A stretch of 64,000 nucleotides of DNA from positions 21,308 to 85,307 of the forward strand of contig FWCC01000257.1 of the NCBI GenBank assembly GCA_900169235.1, given 5' to 3'. Position 1 is the stretch's first letter. Each line of letters starts with the position of its first letter. This DNA is from Zarea fungicola (Eukaryota > Ascomycota > Sordariomycetes > Hypocreales > Cordycipitaceae). Shown in pieces: positions 33,478 through 44,112 of this stretch. The notes beneath the pieces were generated by a model, which was not told the origin of the DNA, ran no database searches, and saw only the letters and a list, made by a program, of their open reading frames with translations. The position numbers were made by a program, and so were the translations under genes.

Positions 33478-35934
33478 TCAAGTCCCACTCCCATAAATCC
33501 GACAAAGTTTCTTCTTCTTTGGACATCCAAACGCCTCATGCCACCCTTCGGTATCTGTTACAGCTTCCAGTTTCGGAATTCATTCGGTGGGTGCACGTCA
33601 AGAACCAGCGATTCAGCTATCTTGGGTGAATCAACGCCGCACCACATACTGCTGTATAACATCCAAAACAGCTGGTCGGGCTGGAAGTGTTCGAATCCCG
33701 GGATTGTCATACGATATGGCCTAGCTAGCTCAGCAGATTTCCATGCTATGTACGATGCCTGAACCCCGTGGCTGTCTGCAAATGCCTCGGCCTGCACTCT
33801 GACTGGACTTACTTCGAACTTTGTGGGGTGTGTTCCATTCACTGTCAAGTCTTTGAATGAATCTCGAATGCACTGAAAGCTTGTATGAAGATGAACCTCC
33901 TCCTCACTTGTCCAAGGTATTTGACGGAGGCTAAGATCTCCAGCAAGGCGGTAAGAGTCACTATCAAAGCCATGAAACATTTCATGCCCGATAATTGCTC
34001 CCATGCCAGCAAAATTCACCAGAGACGGAAGATCTGAACCAATTAATGGGGCTTGTAGAATTCCTCCCAATAGATAAATCTGATTATTCATCGCGGAGTA
34101 GAACGCGTTTACTTCCCGTGCCATGCGAGGGTGCTTCACCAGTATTGGGTGCATGCTCAAGTTCTGCCAGGCTTTGTGAACAAGCCACGTCCTTGCCTTA
34201 ACGTATTGATCGACAAACGCAAACTTTCCGGAATAACTGCCATCATCACCAATGCGTATACCAGCGTAGTGCTCTGCAACAGCTGATGGGTCGACGACAT
34301 CAAGGTCCTGTTTACGGTCAGAATGTATAAATCATGGTAGGCCGCAATATGCATACCGTTTGCAAAAATCCAGTTGTAATATTCATACGCTCCACTTTGG
34401 AAGCCATTGCATTACGTGTCTTGTTAGAGAACCAAGTGGTTTCTTCCATGGTATCTCGTATATTCTTTTTCAGACCCGCAAACATCGTTGTCACAATATG
34501 CTTGGTGGCTCTGGAAATATTTTCTCGTATGAAAAATGAGTCTAAAATATGGCCGAACGTGTCCATGGCGGCCAGGGTGCAGCGACGCTCTGGCACGTCA
34601 TCTGGCTATTTAGTTGAAATTAGACAAATTGATGCGAGTTTGCGAGTATTTCTTCGATTTCAACTCACTATATGATATATTTCGTTCATCAGATTATCCC
34701 ATGGCCCCTTCTAAGACGCAGTCCACAGTGAATCTGTCTGTCGAAAAGCTTGCCAGTATTGATAAGCCAGAAGAGAATGAGCAGGTACTGATGCAAGGGT
34801 AGCGTCAATTTTGGCCATATATGCGGGATAGTGGACTTCAATTACAGGAAGTTGCATTCCAATCTCCTGTGATTGCAAGTACAATATATCTTTGATGGGA
34901 AAATGAGGGAGGAACTTGCTGAGCTGCTCCACGGTCATGAAAGCTACGGTCTCCTCTTGCTGTCAATGATGGTCCAAAGATGATGCCAATAATCGCAACA
35001 ATTTTCTTCAATCATACCGGTGATGGCTTAATTTGGGGTTCTTCGGACAGAACCCGTTTCAATTCTTTCTCAATTTGAACGAGATGTTTGGCAATTCCGG
35101 CCGCTTTCGCGGCGTCATCCTCTACCCAGCTATAGGAGTGTATGAGGAAAGATTGAATAGTTCTCAAGTATTCCTTTAGTGTATCTCCTCCGTAGTACGT
35201 ATAGTCTGGCATGCCAAAGTTGAATACGGGAGTAATTGCAACCGTCATGTTGGCCTATGGATCTGGCGTCAGCCGGCTTATGCAAGGAAACTGGCTTGTA
35301 AAAAGTCGGACGATTTCTTACGGTGTCAAACCTTGCAGGGGCGACCTCAATCTCAATAAACGTTTCCATACCTATGGAAAACATATTGACCACGGCTGTT
35401 CTCCAATCATTCAGTGTTGTGCCATGTGAAGGGCTCGTGCGATTCGTGCTAAATACGAGGTCCAAAAAGTGGTTCAAATGATCCTCTGGGGAGCTGGTTT
35501 TTTGAGAGAGTTGACATGCGTCGAAATATCCTTTGACCATTTGGAAATTCTGCCGGTCATCTTTGGCCTGCCGTTCTGAAAGCTCGCCATCCAGCCAGCA
35601 GCTTTCACGAGTTCGCGATGTCTTGACGGAAAGGGTATCATATGTACCCTGAAGGGTCTCATTGACCCAGCTTTCGATTCGAGTTTCGAGATCTGTTAGA
35701 GGCGTGTTCTTGATTCTGCCAAACTTCAGCGAATTATGGGACTGGTAGCCGTGGCAGACAACTTGGTTAAAGTTAATAAAAGTGTGGTGTATTTGGGCTC
35801 TTGGTATACTTGCATTTATCCCAATCCTCGCAGGGGTCGATATTCCACCATTCTGAATGCATTGAAATGTTTAATGCATTGGATACTTCTTCACATGCCG
35901 TTGTCAGGCAGACCGGGTTCGAGGGAGGCGACAT
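33478..35934 (-). pseudogene. M13 (neprilysin-like) zinc metallopeptidase, apparently disrupted
   Basis: Six exons can be joined in phase: 35934-35814, 35761-35322, 35254-35018, 34959-34669, 34605-34357, 34307-33561. Protein features follow M13 order: CLTTAC and DPCEDWDKFVCHGY near the N terminus, NAFYSAMNNQIYLLGGILQ, zinc motif HEMFH (33972-33986), third ligand in EAFAD (33774-33788), and DVHPPNEFRN. Two lesions stand out. A TAG at 34711-34713 interrupts exon 4 between conserved blocks with no usable intron to remove it. At 33560 the frame ends at WKL, while the expected family C terminus (GWHEAFGCPKKKKLCRIY) continues in another frame to 33478, implying a 1-base loss. Intron 1 uses a GC donor (GCAAGT) and an AAG acceptor. 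The start and any signal/anchor segment are uncertain. Such enzymes are secreted or type II membrane peptidases. Sequencing error at both sites is the main alternative. Confidence 0.75.
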
Positions 35935-36209
35935 GACAGGGTGCTATTGTGTGGGTGTGCCGATCAAGCGCCGCGTGAAACGAAAGCAGAACAAGACAAC
36001 TATACAGGGCAAACCCAGTAGAAACCAATTATATTGATGATGGAGATGATTCTGACGGGGCTAAATTGAGCGATACTGCCCTTGTATAGTAAGCAAACGG
36101 TGTATGTGTACCTGGAACATCGAAAAAGAGTATCCGAAAAGAACATCCGGAAGAAAACGCCGTTGTCTGTTGGGCGTGCCTTCTACCTCCCCATAATTTG
36201 TATGAGCTC
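35935..36209. other. Short spacer between b561 gene and the M13 start
   Basis: About 275 bases between the stop of the b561-type gene and the assigned M13 start, both on minus. On the minus strand at about 35970-36030 a hydrophobic stretch (TGFALYSCLVLLSFHAAL) is open in a different frame from M13 exon 1. It could be a lost or unspliced signal-anchor exon, but no ATG or splice path was found. Confidence 0.4.
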
Positions 36210-37005
36210 CTACGCTTTCGCTTTCGCTTTGGCTAGACCTAGCTTGTAGGCGTGAATGCGCGGTAGGACCCCAACAGCAGCAAGAGCCATCGGCACATAA
36301 AATACCCATGCTTCGATCTTGAGCGCATTGCGCACGAATCCCGTGCCAGCTGCCGTACAAAAGGTCGCCAATAGTAGTACAAAGTTCACATACCCACCAA
36401 TACGATGGTATTTCCAAATCGCCCTCGCTCGCGCCTCACCGCCGTATAGCGCGGGCATAGCCCACATGGAGAAGCCGCCGATGTACTGGATCCAGAGTGA
36501 GAGTGTCACGACACAGCCGAGGGATCCATGGACTGTGGTAAAGTGTTCAGTCTTGTTACGCTCTTTGTTGAGGTAGATGACGACGAAACCGCCAGTGAAG
36601 AGCAGGAACGAACCGCCATTGAGATAGGCATGGACAGTTTGCCCAACTCGCTTCTGACCGGTTGTGTGAGTCGGCTGTAGGATGATGATAGATTGAAGTA
36701 GTAAGATCAGGCCAAAAATCTGGGAAAGGGGGTGCCAGGAGAAAAGGATGAGAGGGCGGATGAGGATTCGGCCACCGAGAGAGACAGCAAAGGTAATGAT
36801 AGCCGCTTGGGCAATGAAGCCCGTGCCTGAGGAACGTGTCAGAATTTTTGCTTAGCAACTATTTCAATGCGTACAATTTCGGCTTACCATCCCAAAGTTG
36901 TGTCATGGAGAACTCCTCCGTATGTGGATGTTGTACTTCTACACCAGACCTCGGCCCATCCTTGATTGCTTGTTTGCGGCTGGCGACCGCGTTGCTTGTG
37001 GCCAT
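36210..37005 (-). CDS. Cytochrome b561-domain membrane protein
   Basis: Two exons, 37005-36888 and 36826-36210, with a 61-nt intron (GTAAGC donor, CAG acceptor), give 244 residues. Several hydrophobic helices follow a 40-residue soluble N terminus (MATSNAVASRKQAIKDGPRS...). Four His at regular spacing fit the haem ligands of the eukaryotic b561 fold: His71 (FSWHPLSQ), His105 (TVHAYLNG), His139 (TVHGSLG), His180 (KYHRIGGY). Such proteins move electrons across membranes, often in ferric reduction or ascorbate-type redox cycling; donor and acceptor are unknown here. The C terminus ends in an Ala/Lys repeat (LGLAKAKAKA). An ATG further upstream in the same frame (near 37098) is possible, but 37005 gives the more usual length. 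It lies between the M13 gene and separase, all on minus. Confidence 0.88.
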
Positions 37006-37496
37006 TCTAACTAGGGAATAGTGATTTCGAATCAAGATGAATCGAACAAACAACACTAGAGATAGTGTCTTGCGTGGTGGGTTTAAGAACGGAGGCAATT
37101 GACATGTGTTTTGATTTACTGAGTCCCCACGGTGCTCATCAAACCAGCGTTTGGGGGCGGGCCAATAGGAGTACCCGCTTACAAACCATCACAAACCTGG
37201 TTCTGTTGATGAACGCCTCTAGACATTCGTGCCAACTATTGTTTTCTTACTGCGAGTTTGATATGTTTCAAAATTGAGAAATGAGAACGATATAATCTCA
37301 GAAGAAATACATATGCAGGATTAAACTGTACTCTATTTTGTTTGTTTTATACAAAATTAAAAGGCCAAAAAAAAAAGACATGTGGTATATTGGCTTATAC
37401 AAACAGCGCCATGCCATGCCATGTGTTTAATACAAAGACTTTGAGGAAGAAAAAAACGCCAACGCTATGCAGCTGAAGCAAATAACATTCATCTCC
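37006..37496. other. Spacer between separase stop and b561 start
   Basis: About 490 bp, AT-rich, containing the 3' flank of separase and the promoter of the b561-type gene. No gene or RNA feature seen. Confidence 0.6.
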
Positions 37497-40400
37497 TCAT
37501 GAATCATCTCCACGCACATATACTGGGATGCCATATACAACCACTGCGGCAGCATTCAAATATCGGAAGCGGCACACATTTCTTGACTGTGCGACGGCCT
37601 CCACCAGCGACTGCTTTCCTCCACTGCTCCCATAGGCCTGGCTCAACTCAGTAAACGTTCCCTTGCTAACAAGTCCCCATTCCTCAAACGTGCGTCCAGC
37701 AAACCTGTCAATGTCACGATCCGTAACATCCCAGAGTGTGCCGACGACGGCAGGGCACCCGGCCATCATGTAATTCCATATAGGACCGTAACACTCAAAC
37801 TCGCCAGCCTCTGTGAGCGCTGCTGAGCTGCAACCCATCAGAAATGTAGCCGGTTTGCATTTCTCAAGCTTGCGGATCGTCTTGCCGCGAATATACTGGG
37901 CGCCGCTGCCGTGTCCGAAGTATAGGAACACGTCAGATTTGCTTAGTGCTGCCTCAAATTCTTGTTCATGAGGAGCTCGGTTGATAATGCTCGTCCAGTT
38001 GTCCAGCTCGTCAAAAGGCTTTTGGAAGAAGGTTTGTGTATTCTTCAAGTCAGATGAGGGGTTAAGCATGTATGTGCCTGCACTTGCAGACACGTAGTGG
38101 CCGGGAAAAGAGTCTGGAACAGCCTTGTCCTTGGGCGGCATATTTGACTCAGCAATAAGCTGTCGTAAACAGGCGAGTGACGGGACTCGAGAAACTGCAA
38201 GTCCTTCCATACAAGGCAGCGACTCCCAAGGGAAAGCATGTAGTGCCTTATCCAGAACCAAAATCGTGTGTGCACCATCCTCTCGCGTGTTTGTATCATC
38301 CAACGCGGCATAGTAACCTTTCAGAGCATCATACATCTCCACCACCATGCCGTCAAAGTCAATCTCATCGTAAGCATTTCGCTCGCCGTGGAACTGGAGA
38401 ATATCCACAATGAAGTAAAGTAAATCATTTAAAGCCTCATCAAAATCACAGCCAGGGTCCGTCGGATCGCCGAGTCCAATAAACAGGTCAAGAATCCTAG
38501 GGTCCAGTGTAATTCCCGATTTTGCCACCTTTTTGCCGCGCCCCTGGTTGCGAGATGGTAGATGTGTGTTTAGCATCTTGTGCACGTTCTTTTGAAAACG
38601 CGCCAGCAGATCTGAGCGACGCCGATGCTGAGAGAATATACCCTTGAAGCCGCCAAGCCAAGTTGTTTCGATTTGCGTGAGACAATCCTTGAGGCGCAAG
38701 TCAAGGGCCTCACGTTCGGCCCACCAAGCATTTCGCTCCCCTTTGAGGGTGAAGTCCCGCGCAGAGTGACTGGTTTCGTTGGCTAGTTTGATGATGTCCA
38801 GAAGTTCTTCCTTTCCATGATCAAAATTGTAGACCTCCGAGTCGGCATCTCGCGAGTTCGCACGCTCTAGCGGCAAACGAAGAATAAACGGGCTTTGACC
38901 TGCTTGGAATTTGGTCAGACATAGATCATGGCGGTTGTCACTGAGTGATACAGAAATGACACTCCAGTTCTTAGGAACCAGTTCGATGTAGTTCTTTTGG
39001 AAGTTAGCCATGTCGGAGGTTTGTGTCAAACTGGCCCTGCGAGAAACAGTGTCGTTCATATTATCCTGCGCATCTGCGGCCGTATTTGCAGGGGAGAGTG
39101 TATTTTGTTCTCGACGCCAACTAATGTTGTGGGCCAAATCAACGGCAACCGTAGCAAGTCCAGAGTGCGCAATCGAGCTCTGTTTTGTGCCAGATGTCGC
39201 AGATAGTAGAATGATTGTATTCTGGAGCAATGCAGAGATGCGACGGACCATGCCGCTGTCTGACTTCGTCAGAGCCGAGGAGTGAGCTTCGGCTAGCAAT
39301 TCCTGTGCTTGCTTCAGCGCTTCCGTAAAAGGCGGTGCGTCTTGATCTTTGATGGCCTTGGTGCGATTCGCTGCTACTGCTCTGCCACGCTTGACGGGAG
39401 ACTTGTAAGGCGAGCAGCCATCCGCAATAACCTTGTCAACCAGCGAAGAGATCGAGGGGAACGATATTGTGGAGTCTTGAATGACAGAGAAGACAGGGTC
39501 AGAAATTATCTGTTCCATACTATGGCCGATGAGTGAAGTAGCAGTCGCCACTTGCTCTTGGTAGGTGGCTATGTCCGGTTTTGGCAGCTCCCTGGCCTGC
39601 TTGAGCAAGGTAATGGCGGTGGTCCAGTCTCGCTGACGAATGAGTCCTGCAGCCCGCGATAGCAATACGGATGCGAGCAATGAGGCTTGATACGTATCCA
39701 ACTGGTGCTGCAAAACGGGTTTAACGATTTGCATGGCATTTCTTGAGGCTGCTGCGGAACGCTTCATGGTTCGTGGTTTGGCGGGCGTCTTGGCTTTTAT
39801 TGTTCTCGCAGATGTAGTACGTGAACTTGCCGGTCCAGATTCGTCAGGTGATGCAGATTCGTTGTTTTCATGTGTTGCTGAGTCGTTGCCGAGATTCCTG
39901 GTTCCAGTCTCTGCCAGCTGCAGGTATTCCACCGCCTTTTCGTCATCACCGATGTGCGAGTAAAATTCTCCAAGCATTCGCGCGAATCGAATCTTGGATG
40001 AGCACATTGCTGCTGGCATTATTTTTTCCAGAGCACTGAATCGAGAAGTGGCCTTCTCCTGGTCTCCCGCGCGAAGATAGATACAGCCCATCCATGCAGC
40101 CAATTCAGCATTATAAAGTGTCGATTGGGACGTGGCGGCAATCTTGCAAGCTGTGTCGGCGTAGTAGATTGTCTCCTGGAACATACCGATATGGGCATAG
40201 ATGGATGAGATATGCAGCAGGCTGCGGATAAGAGGCGATGCTAGCGCCCAAACTTGAGGGCCAACGAGGCTAGCACGGCCATCTTTAGATTGCACAGGGT
40301 CGATGCTTGTATCGGAAACAGTCGAGTCATGGCCAGGTGTTACAGACTCGAGCTTGGCCCAGTCGTTAGAGAGCATTCGCACACTCTGTTTTACCTGGTT

Positions 40401-43400
40401 CAATGCCTCCTCGATATTTCCAGATTGTAGGGAGAGTGATGACTGCAGTAGTGAAACTAGGCAGACGGTGGTGGTAGCTTGAATCTTACTGGTTGCCCAA
40501 GACGACTGGTGGCGCCCGCAGATGTCATTCAACTCCGAGATTGAGAGACTAGCACCAGCTACGTTGCCGATTCCAGTAAAGTATTCGGCCTGCGCAAGGT
40601 TGTATGCAACTGTGGCTCCTGGCGCCACATTCTCCTGTTGCTGGATAAGGCTCTTAGCCTGGTCCAATGCGTCTAGAGCCTTGGTGTATAGTCCAGTGTT
40701 GATGTATTGAGAAGCAAGCTGACTGTGGCATACAATGAGGGTATTGCTAGGTGTCTGTCCATTTCCAGCAAAGATATTCGAAATGGACATAAGAAGTTGT
40801 GAGATCCTCAGCTGCAAAAAATGTTCGCTTCTTAAACCAGCAAGATTTGCAAGAGCTTGGAGGTAATCCTGAAGGGCCGCTGGATCATCAATGACACCGT
40901 AAATGTCTGCCTCGGACTGGCATGAGCTGACCATTGTAGTCCACGTATCAATCACCTTGGGAACAGCTGAATGGGACAGCTCGTCTGCATCTAGCATTGC
41001 CTGTACACTTTCGTGCCAGTTCAATAGATGTGGCACAAAATCTGTCAAAGCGGCATCTTCTGCTTTGTCTTTAATTTGCAGCTGGCGGAGACAAACTTGA
41101 ACATGGGGGTGAATGGTGTCTACCTCTATCTCGTTCCCTAGGTTTTGGTATAAAAGATGGAGTAAAACTCGTAATCGTCGAATGGGATACTTGTCGGCAG
41201 TATAGATGCGCAAAAGTGCACTCAAGTTCGGGTCGTGGAAACGGAGTGAGGTTCGAGCACAGGTACTGAGATGCATAAGATGCTCTAAGACGGCGGCGCG
41301 CTCCGCCTCTGGAAGGAAAACTGTCCAGTCTGTCCAAGATTTGTCAAGCTTAGCAATTGACCGCAATGTTCTGGACAGCATGCTGGACTTGCTATTCATG
41401 TTCCATGCTATTGTTGGCGCCTGGGAAGCCAGCGCGGCAGAGACATCCTGAAGAATACCGTCCTCGGCCATGCTGGTACATATGGACCGCAAAGTCTGTA
41501 CAGCTTCCTCAGTTCGTCCAGCTCCCTTGCACATGTCTGCAAAGAGCTCAAGTTTCGTAGAAAACTGTGCCCGTTCCCTTTCCGTGGCTGAGAGATCCTT
41601 CACAGTGTCAATCGATCGGCTGAGTGTTTGTAGAATTTGCTTGTTCTCGTCGCGTTTTCGCTGAGAAAACTTTCGAAGTTGTGAAAATTTAGCAAAATAG
41701 AGACTAGAAATCTTAACAAGATAGCTATTGAGCTGTTCAGCTCTGGCGGCAGACTGAGTAGGGTCATTCACTGCTTGAAGTAGAGACGAGCATTGTTGCA
41801 ACACCTCATCAAGTTGCAGCCACTCTCCTTCTTCGGATTGAATATCACACTTAACAACCATGAGTGTCGCGTCAAGTGTTTGACTGATAGTCTTCATGAC
41901 CATCTGCCGACGCTGGTCATATTGCAGTAGCTGCTTCGGCGGAGCATCCTTGCCTGGTGCGTTGCCTATCCATCGCCGGACAAAGCGAGGGTAGCGCAGG
42001 ATAAATGATTTTAAAATGGTGTCCGTAGTATCGGCTGTGCGAGTTCCTGGCTGCGATGGATTTATGACTTCCATAAGCCGGCCCACGACGGAGCGTCTAG
42101 CCTGCGAAAAGCTTTCAAGGAGTTCATTAAGCTCCGAGATGGTACCACTGAGACTGCCGTCTAGGCTTTCTAGAATGTATTGCGCTAGGCTTTCGAGGTC
42201 GCTCTCGGTCTTGTTGCTCTTGAGTGACGCAGCAAGAAGCCAAGCGCAGACTGAGGCATACCGCACCATGGATTCTTCGGGCGATGGGAAAGTAGATATT
42301 AGATTTGAAAACCACTGTGTAGCCTCCTCATATCGCTTCGCAGAGTAGGCCGAAGTGCCTAGGATCTGGTATATCGAGGAAATGGGTGAAGCCGCAGAAA
42401 TGGTAGGAGTGTAGTTGCATGCCTTAGCAAGCTGTAAAAAGCCTTCTAATGATACTGCCATTGTCCTGTAAAGTAGCACGTCGTTGTTCGTAAATCGTCG
42501 TGCAAAAGATCGAAGACAGCGGGAGAGTGGCGACAGTAACTCCTCGTCGAACTTCCCAGAATGGCCTCCTATTCTCCACCACCTAAGTTGACAAGTAAAA
42601 GCAAGGACTTGCAGCTCGAAGGCCGCGAGGGGCGACGGATTAATACGCGGTTCCAAAGCGAGTGCATCGTCTTGACTAGAAACGCTCGGCGCGAGAGACA
42701 GAACGAGTTGTGAGAGAGATGCGAGTTGGCGGGCAGCTTTAACCGCTTCTTTGCTTCCAGTTTTAGCAAGAGCAACAAGCAACTTGACGGGCGACGAAGG
42801 CTGGGTGTCTCTGAGATATGGAATGGCGGCTTCGATGTGAGCTGGCTTCTTCGATGATGCGATGAGTTTGAGCACTTGAATTTGGCAGCCGGTTACCACA
42901 GCTAGAAACTGCGGCGCAATTGGCGCGTGGAACTTCAGAAGATCGGAGACGGTCACTGGAGCTTCTGCAGAAGCCTGCTTGGTTGCTTTCACGGCGCCTT
43001 CTGGCTTGGCACCAACGTCAAGTCGTCGGTGGAGTAGGCGCAGCTCTTTGAGCGCCAGCTCATGCATACCTAGGTTAATCAATTTACCAGTAAGTGCAGA
43101 CATGCCATTCTCAATCTGAAAATCCTTTTGGTCGTGCCGTAGAGGGCCATTGAGGCTGCGCAGACATGCAAAAGCTATGCGGGCACATTCGGCAGTTGCC
43201 AGGCATCCCGTGGACTGTCCTGGTGATACCGGTTTTGTCGTTTTCGGCACTACAACCGGGGAGGTCACGACTCGGTTCAAAGATCGAGGTTGAACTGGCG
43301 ACAGGGGCGCAGAGAGAGATCGTCGCAGAGTGCGCTTGCCAGTAGGCTGGCGCTGGTCCCCCTCGACTGGTTTTGAAGGCGTGGCTGGTACTTGGGGTTT

Positions 43401-43685
43401 TAAGGCTTCTGTTAAGGACTTGATACTCGCATTGATGACATGTGTCGCTAGTGAAGTCTTTTCTTTTGCACTGAATTGCTCCGTCGTGACGCTCGTCTGG
43501 CCACGGCCGGTGACCGTCTTTGAAGATGTTCGGGACGTCGCTCTCGTCTTTACAACGGCGGCTGAGACGAAATCTGCATTGGCGAGGAGAAGCTCCTTTA
43601 TAGTGACCACGGTGGCTGGCGTACAAGTTGTTGTGTTTGACACCGCTATTTTGACCGCGTTGGCCTTTTCTTGTAATGAAGTCAT
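37497..43685 (-). CDS. ESP1: Separase (sister-chromatid separation protease)
   Basis: One uninterrupted frame of 2062 residues, the normal size for filamentous-fungal separases (BimB/Cut1/Esp1). The C-terminal 400 residues are the caspase-like C50 peptidase: LVLDKALHAFPWESLPCMEG, HYVSASAGTYMLNPSSDL, catalytic His1925 in FLYFGHGSGAQY and catalytic Cys1952 in FLMGCSSAAL, then VVGTLWDVTDRDID. The N-terminal 1600 residues are helical and repeat-like, with a Ser/Pro/basic segment around 100-160 (GKRTLRRSLSAPLSPVQP), probably a phosphorylated or linker region. The enzyme cleaves the cohesin kleisin at anaphase once securin is destroyed. The lack of any intron over 6.2 kb contrasts with its neighbours. 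It diverges from the DUF5321-like gene, sharing 427 bp of promoter. Confidence 0.97.
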   Translation of the reverse strand: MTSLQEKANAVKIAVSNTTTCTPATVVTIKELLLANADFVSAAVVKTRATSRTSSKTVTGRGQTSVTTEQFSAKEKTSLATHVINASIKSLTEALKPQVPATPSKPVEGDQRQPTGKRTLRRSLSAPLSPVQPRSLNRVVTSPVVVPKTTKPVSPGQSTGCLATAECARIAFACLRSLNGPLRHDQKDFQIENGMSALTGKLINLGMHELALKELRLLHRRLDVGAKPEGAVKATKQASAEAPVTVSDLLKFHAPIAPQFLAVVTGCQIQVLKLIASSKKPAHIEAAIPYLRDTQPSSPVKLLVALAKTGSKEAVKAARQLASLSQLVLSLAPSVSSQDDALALEPRINPSPLAAFELQVLAFTCQLRWWRIGGHSGKFDEELLSPLSRCLRSFARRFTNNDVLLYRTMAVSLEGFLQLAKACNYTPTISAASPISSIYQILGTSAYSAKRYEEATQWFSNLISTFPSPEESMVRYASVCAWLLAASLKSNKTESDLESLAQYILESLDGSLSGTISELNELLESFSQARRSVVGRLMEVINPSQPGTRTADTTDTILKSFILRYPRFVRRWIGNAPGKDAPPKQLLQYDQRRQMVMKTISQTLDATLMVVKCDIQSEEGEWLQLDEVLQQCSSLLQAVNDPTQSAARAEQLNSYLVKISSLYFAKFSQLRKFSQRKRDENKQILQTLSRSIDTVKDLSATERERAQFSTKLELFADMCKGAGRTEEAVQTLRSICTSMAEDGILQDVSAALASQAPTIAWNMNSKSSMLSRTLRSIAKLDKSWTDWTVFLPEAERAAVLEHLMHLSTCARTSLRFHDPNLSALLRIYTADKYPIRRLRVLLHLLYQNLGNEIEVDTIHPHVQVCLRQLQIKDKAEDAALTDFVPHLLNWHESVQAMLDADELSHSAVPKVIDTWTTMVSSCQSEADIYGVIDDPAALQDYLQALANLAGLRSEHFLQLRISQLLMSISNIFAGNGQTPSNTLIVCHSQLASQYINTGLYTKALDALDQAKSLIQQQENVAPGATVAYNLAQAEYFTGIGNVAGASLSISELNDICGRHQSSWATSKIQATTTVCLVSLLQSSLSLQSGNIEEALNQVKQSVRMLSNDWAKLESVTPGHDSTVSDTSIDPVQSKDGRASLVGPQVWALASPLIRSLLHISSIYAHIGMFQETIYYADTACKIAATSQSTLYNAELAAWMGCIYLRAGDQEKATSRFSALEKIMPAAMCSSKIRFARMLGEFYSHIGDDEKAVEYLQLAETGTRNLGNDSATHENNESASPDESGPASSRTTSARTIKAKTPAKPRTMKRSAAASRNAMQIVKPVLQHQLDTYQASLLASVLLSRAAGLIRQRDWTTAITLLKQARELPKPDIATYQEQVATATSLIGHSMEQIISDPVFSVIQDSTISFPSISSLVDKVIADGCSPYKSPVKRGRAVAANRTKAIKDQDAPPFTEALKQAQELLAEAHSSALTKSDSGMVRRISALLQNTIILLSATSGTKQSSIAHSGLATVAVDLAHNISWRREQNTLSPANTAADAQDNMNDTVSRRASLTQTSDMANFQKNYIELVPKNWSVISVSLSDNRHDLCLTKFQAGQSPFILRLPLERANSRDADSEVYNFDHGKEELLDIIKLANETSHSARDFTLKGERNAWWAEREALDLRLKDCLTQIETTWLGGFKGIFSQHRRRSDLLARFQKNVHKMLNTHLPSRNQGRGKKVAKSGITLDPRILDLFIGLGDPTDPGCDFDEALNDLLYFIVDILQFHGERNAYDEIDFDGMVVEMYDALKGYYAALDDTNTREDGAHTILVLDKALHAFPWESLPCMEGLAVSRVPSLACLRQLIAESNMPPKDKAVPDSFPGHYVSASAGTYMLNPSSDLKNTQTFFQKPFDELDNWTSIINRAPHEQEFEAALSKSDVFLYFGHGSGAQYIRGKTIRKLEKCKPATFLMGCSSAALTEAGEFECYGPIWNYMMAGCPAVVGTLWDVTDRDIDRFAGRTFEEWGLVSKGTFTELSQAYGSSGGKQSLVEAVAQSRNVCRFRYLNAAAVVVYGIPVYVRGDDS

Positions 43686-44112
43686 CGCTGGGGTGGGTGT
43701 CTTGACGTGTTATGAGAGTGTTGCTGTATGCATATCGTCCCCTGGTGTGAAGAAAGACCTGGAACCAAGAAAAAAAGAGAAGGAAATATGACTGGCCAGA
43801 TATATGGAGTTAGACTTGCGACGATGACACAGTCAGCCCAAAAATGCCAATATTGAAGGGTGTTCACACAATTAAAGATGCAATTGGTTGTGCTTGTAAT
43901 AATATCAGAGCTACAATGGAACTAGTGTATCTTCGGTGTAGTGGGGTTAAACATCGGGCGTTGTCTGGGGCAACCGGTTGGTACCAGAAAACCATTTTAG
44001 TAGTGTCCAGTAGAAAGTGCTACTGGTAGGGGCCAAATGATTTGTGCCAAAGAGAGACACCGAACGAAATTCAAATAGCACATTCTTGACTTTTATCTGG
44101 CGGAGAATCGAG
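43686..44112. promoter_or_regulatory. Shared divergent promoter of separase and the DUF5321-like gene
   Basis: 427 bp between two divergent ATGs. It must hold both promoters unless one start is misplaced. No diagnostic element such as a clear MluI/E2F-type box was recognised. Confidence 0.55.

Noticed and set aside
33680..33705. GTTCGAATCCCGGG resembling a tRNA T loop
   Set aside because: It lies in M13 coding sequence (GFEHFQ) and has no acceptor pairing.
34711..34753. A 43-nt GC-AG intron that would remove the M13 TAG
   Set aside because: Too short, and joining the ends creates a TGA stop.
35970..36030. Hydrophobic segment as an M13 signal-anchor exon
   Set aside because: No ATG and no splice path into exon 1 found; kept only as a note.
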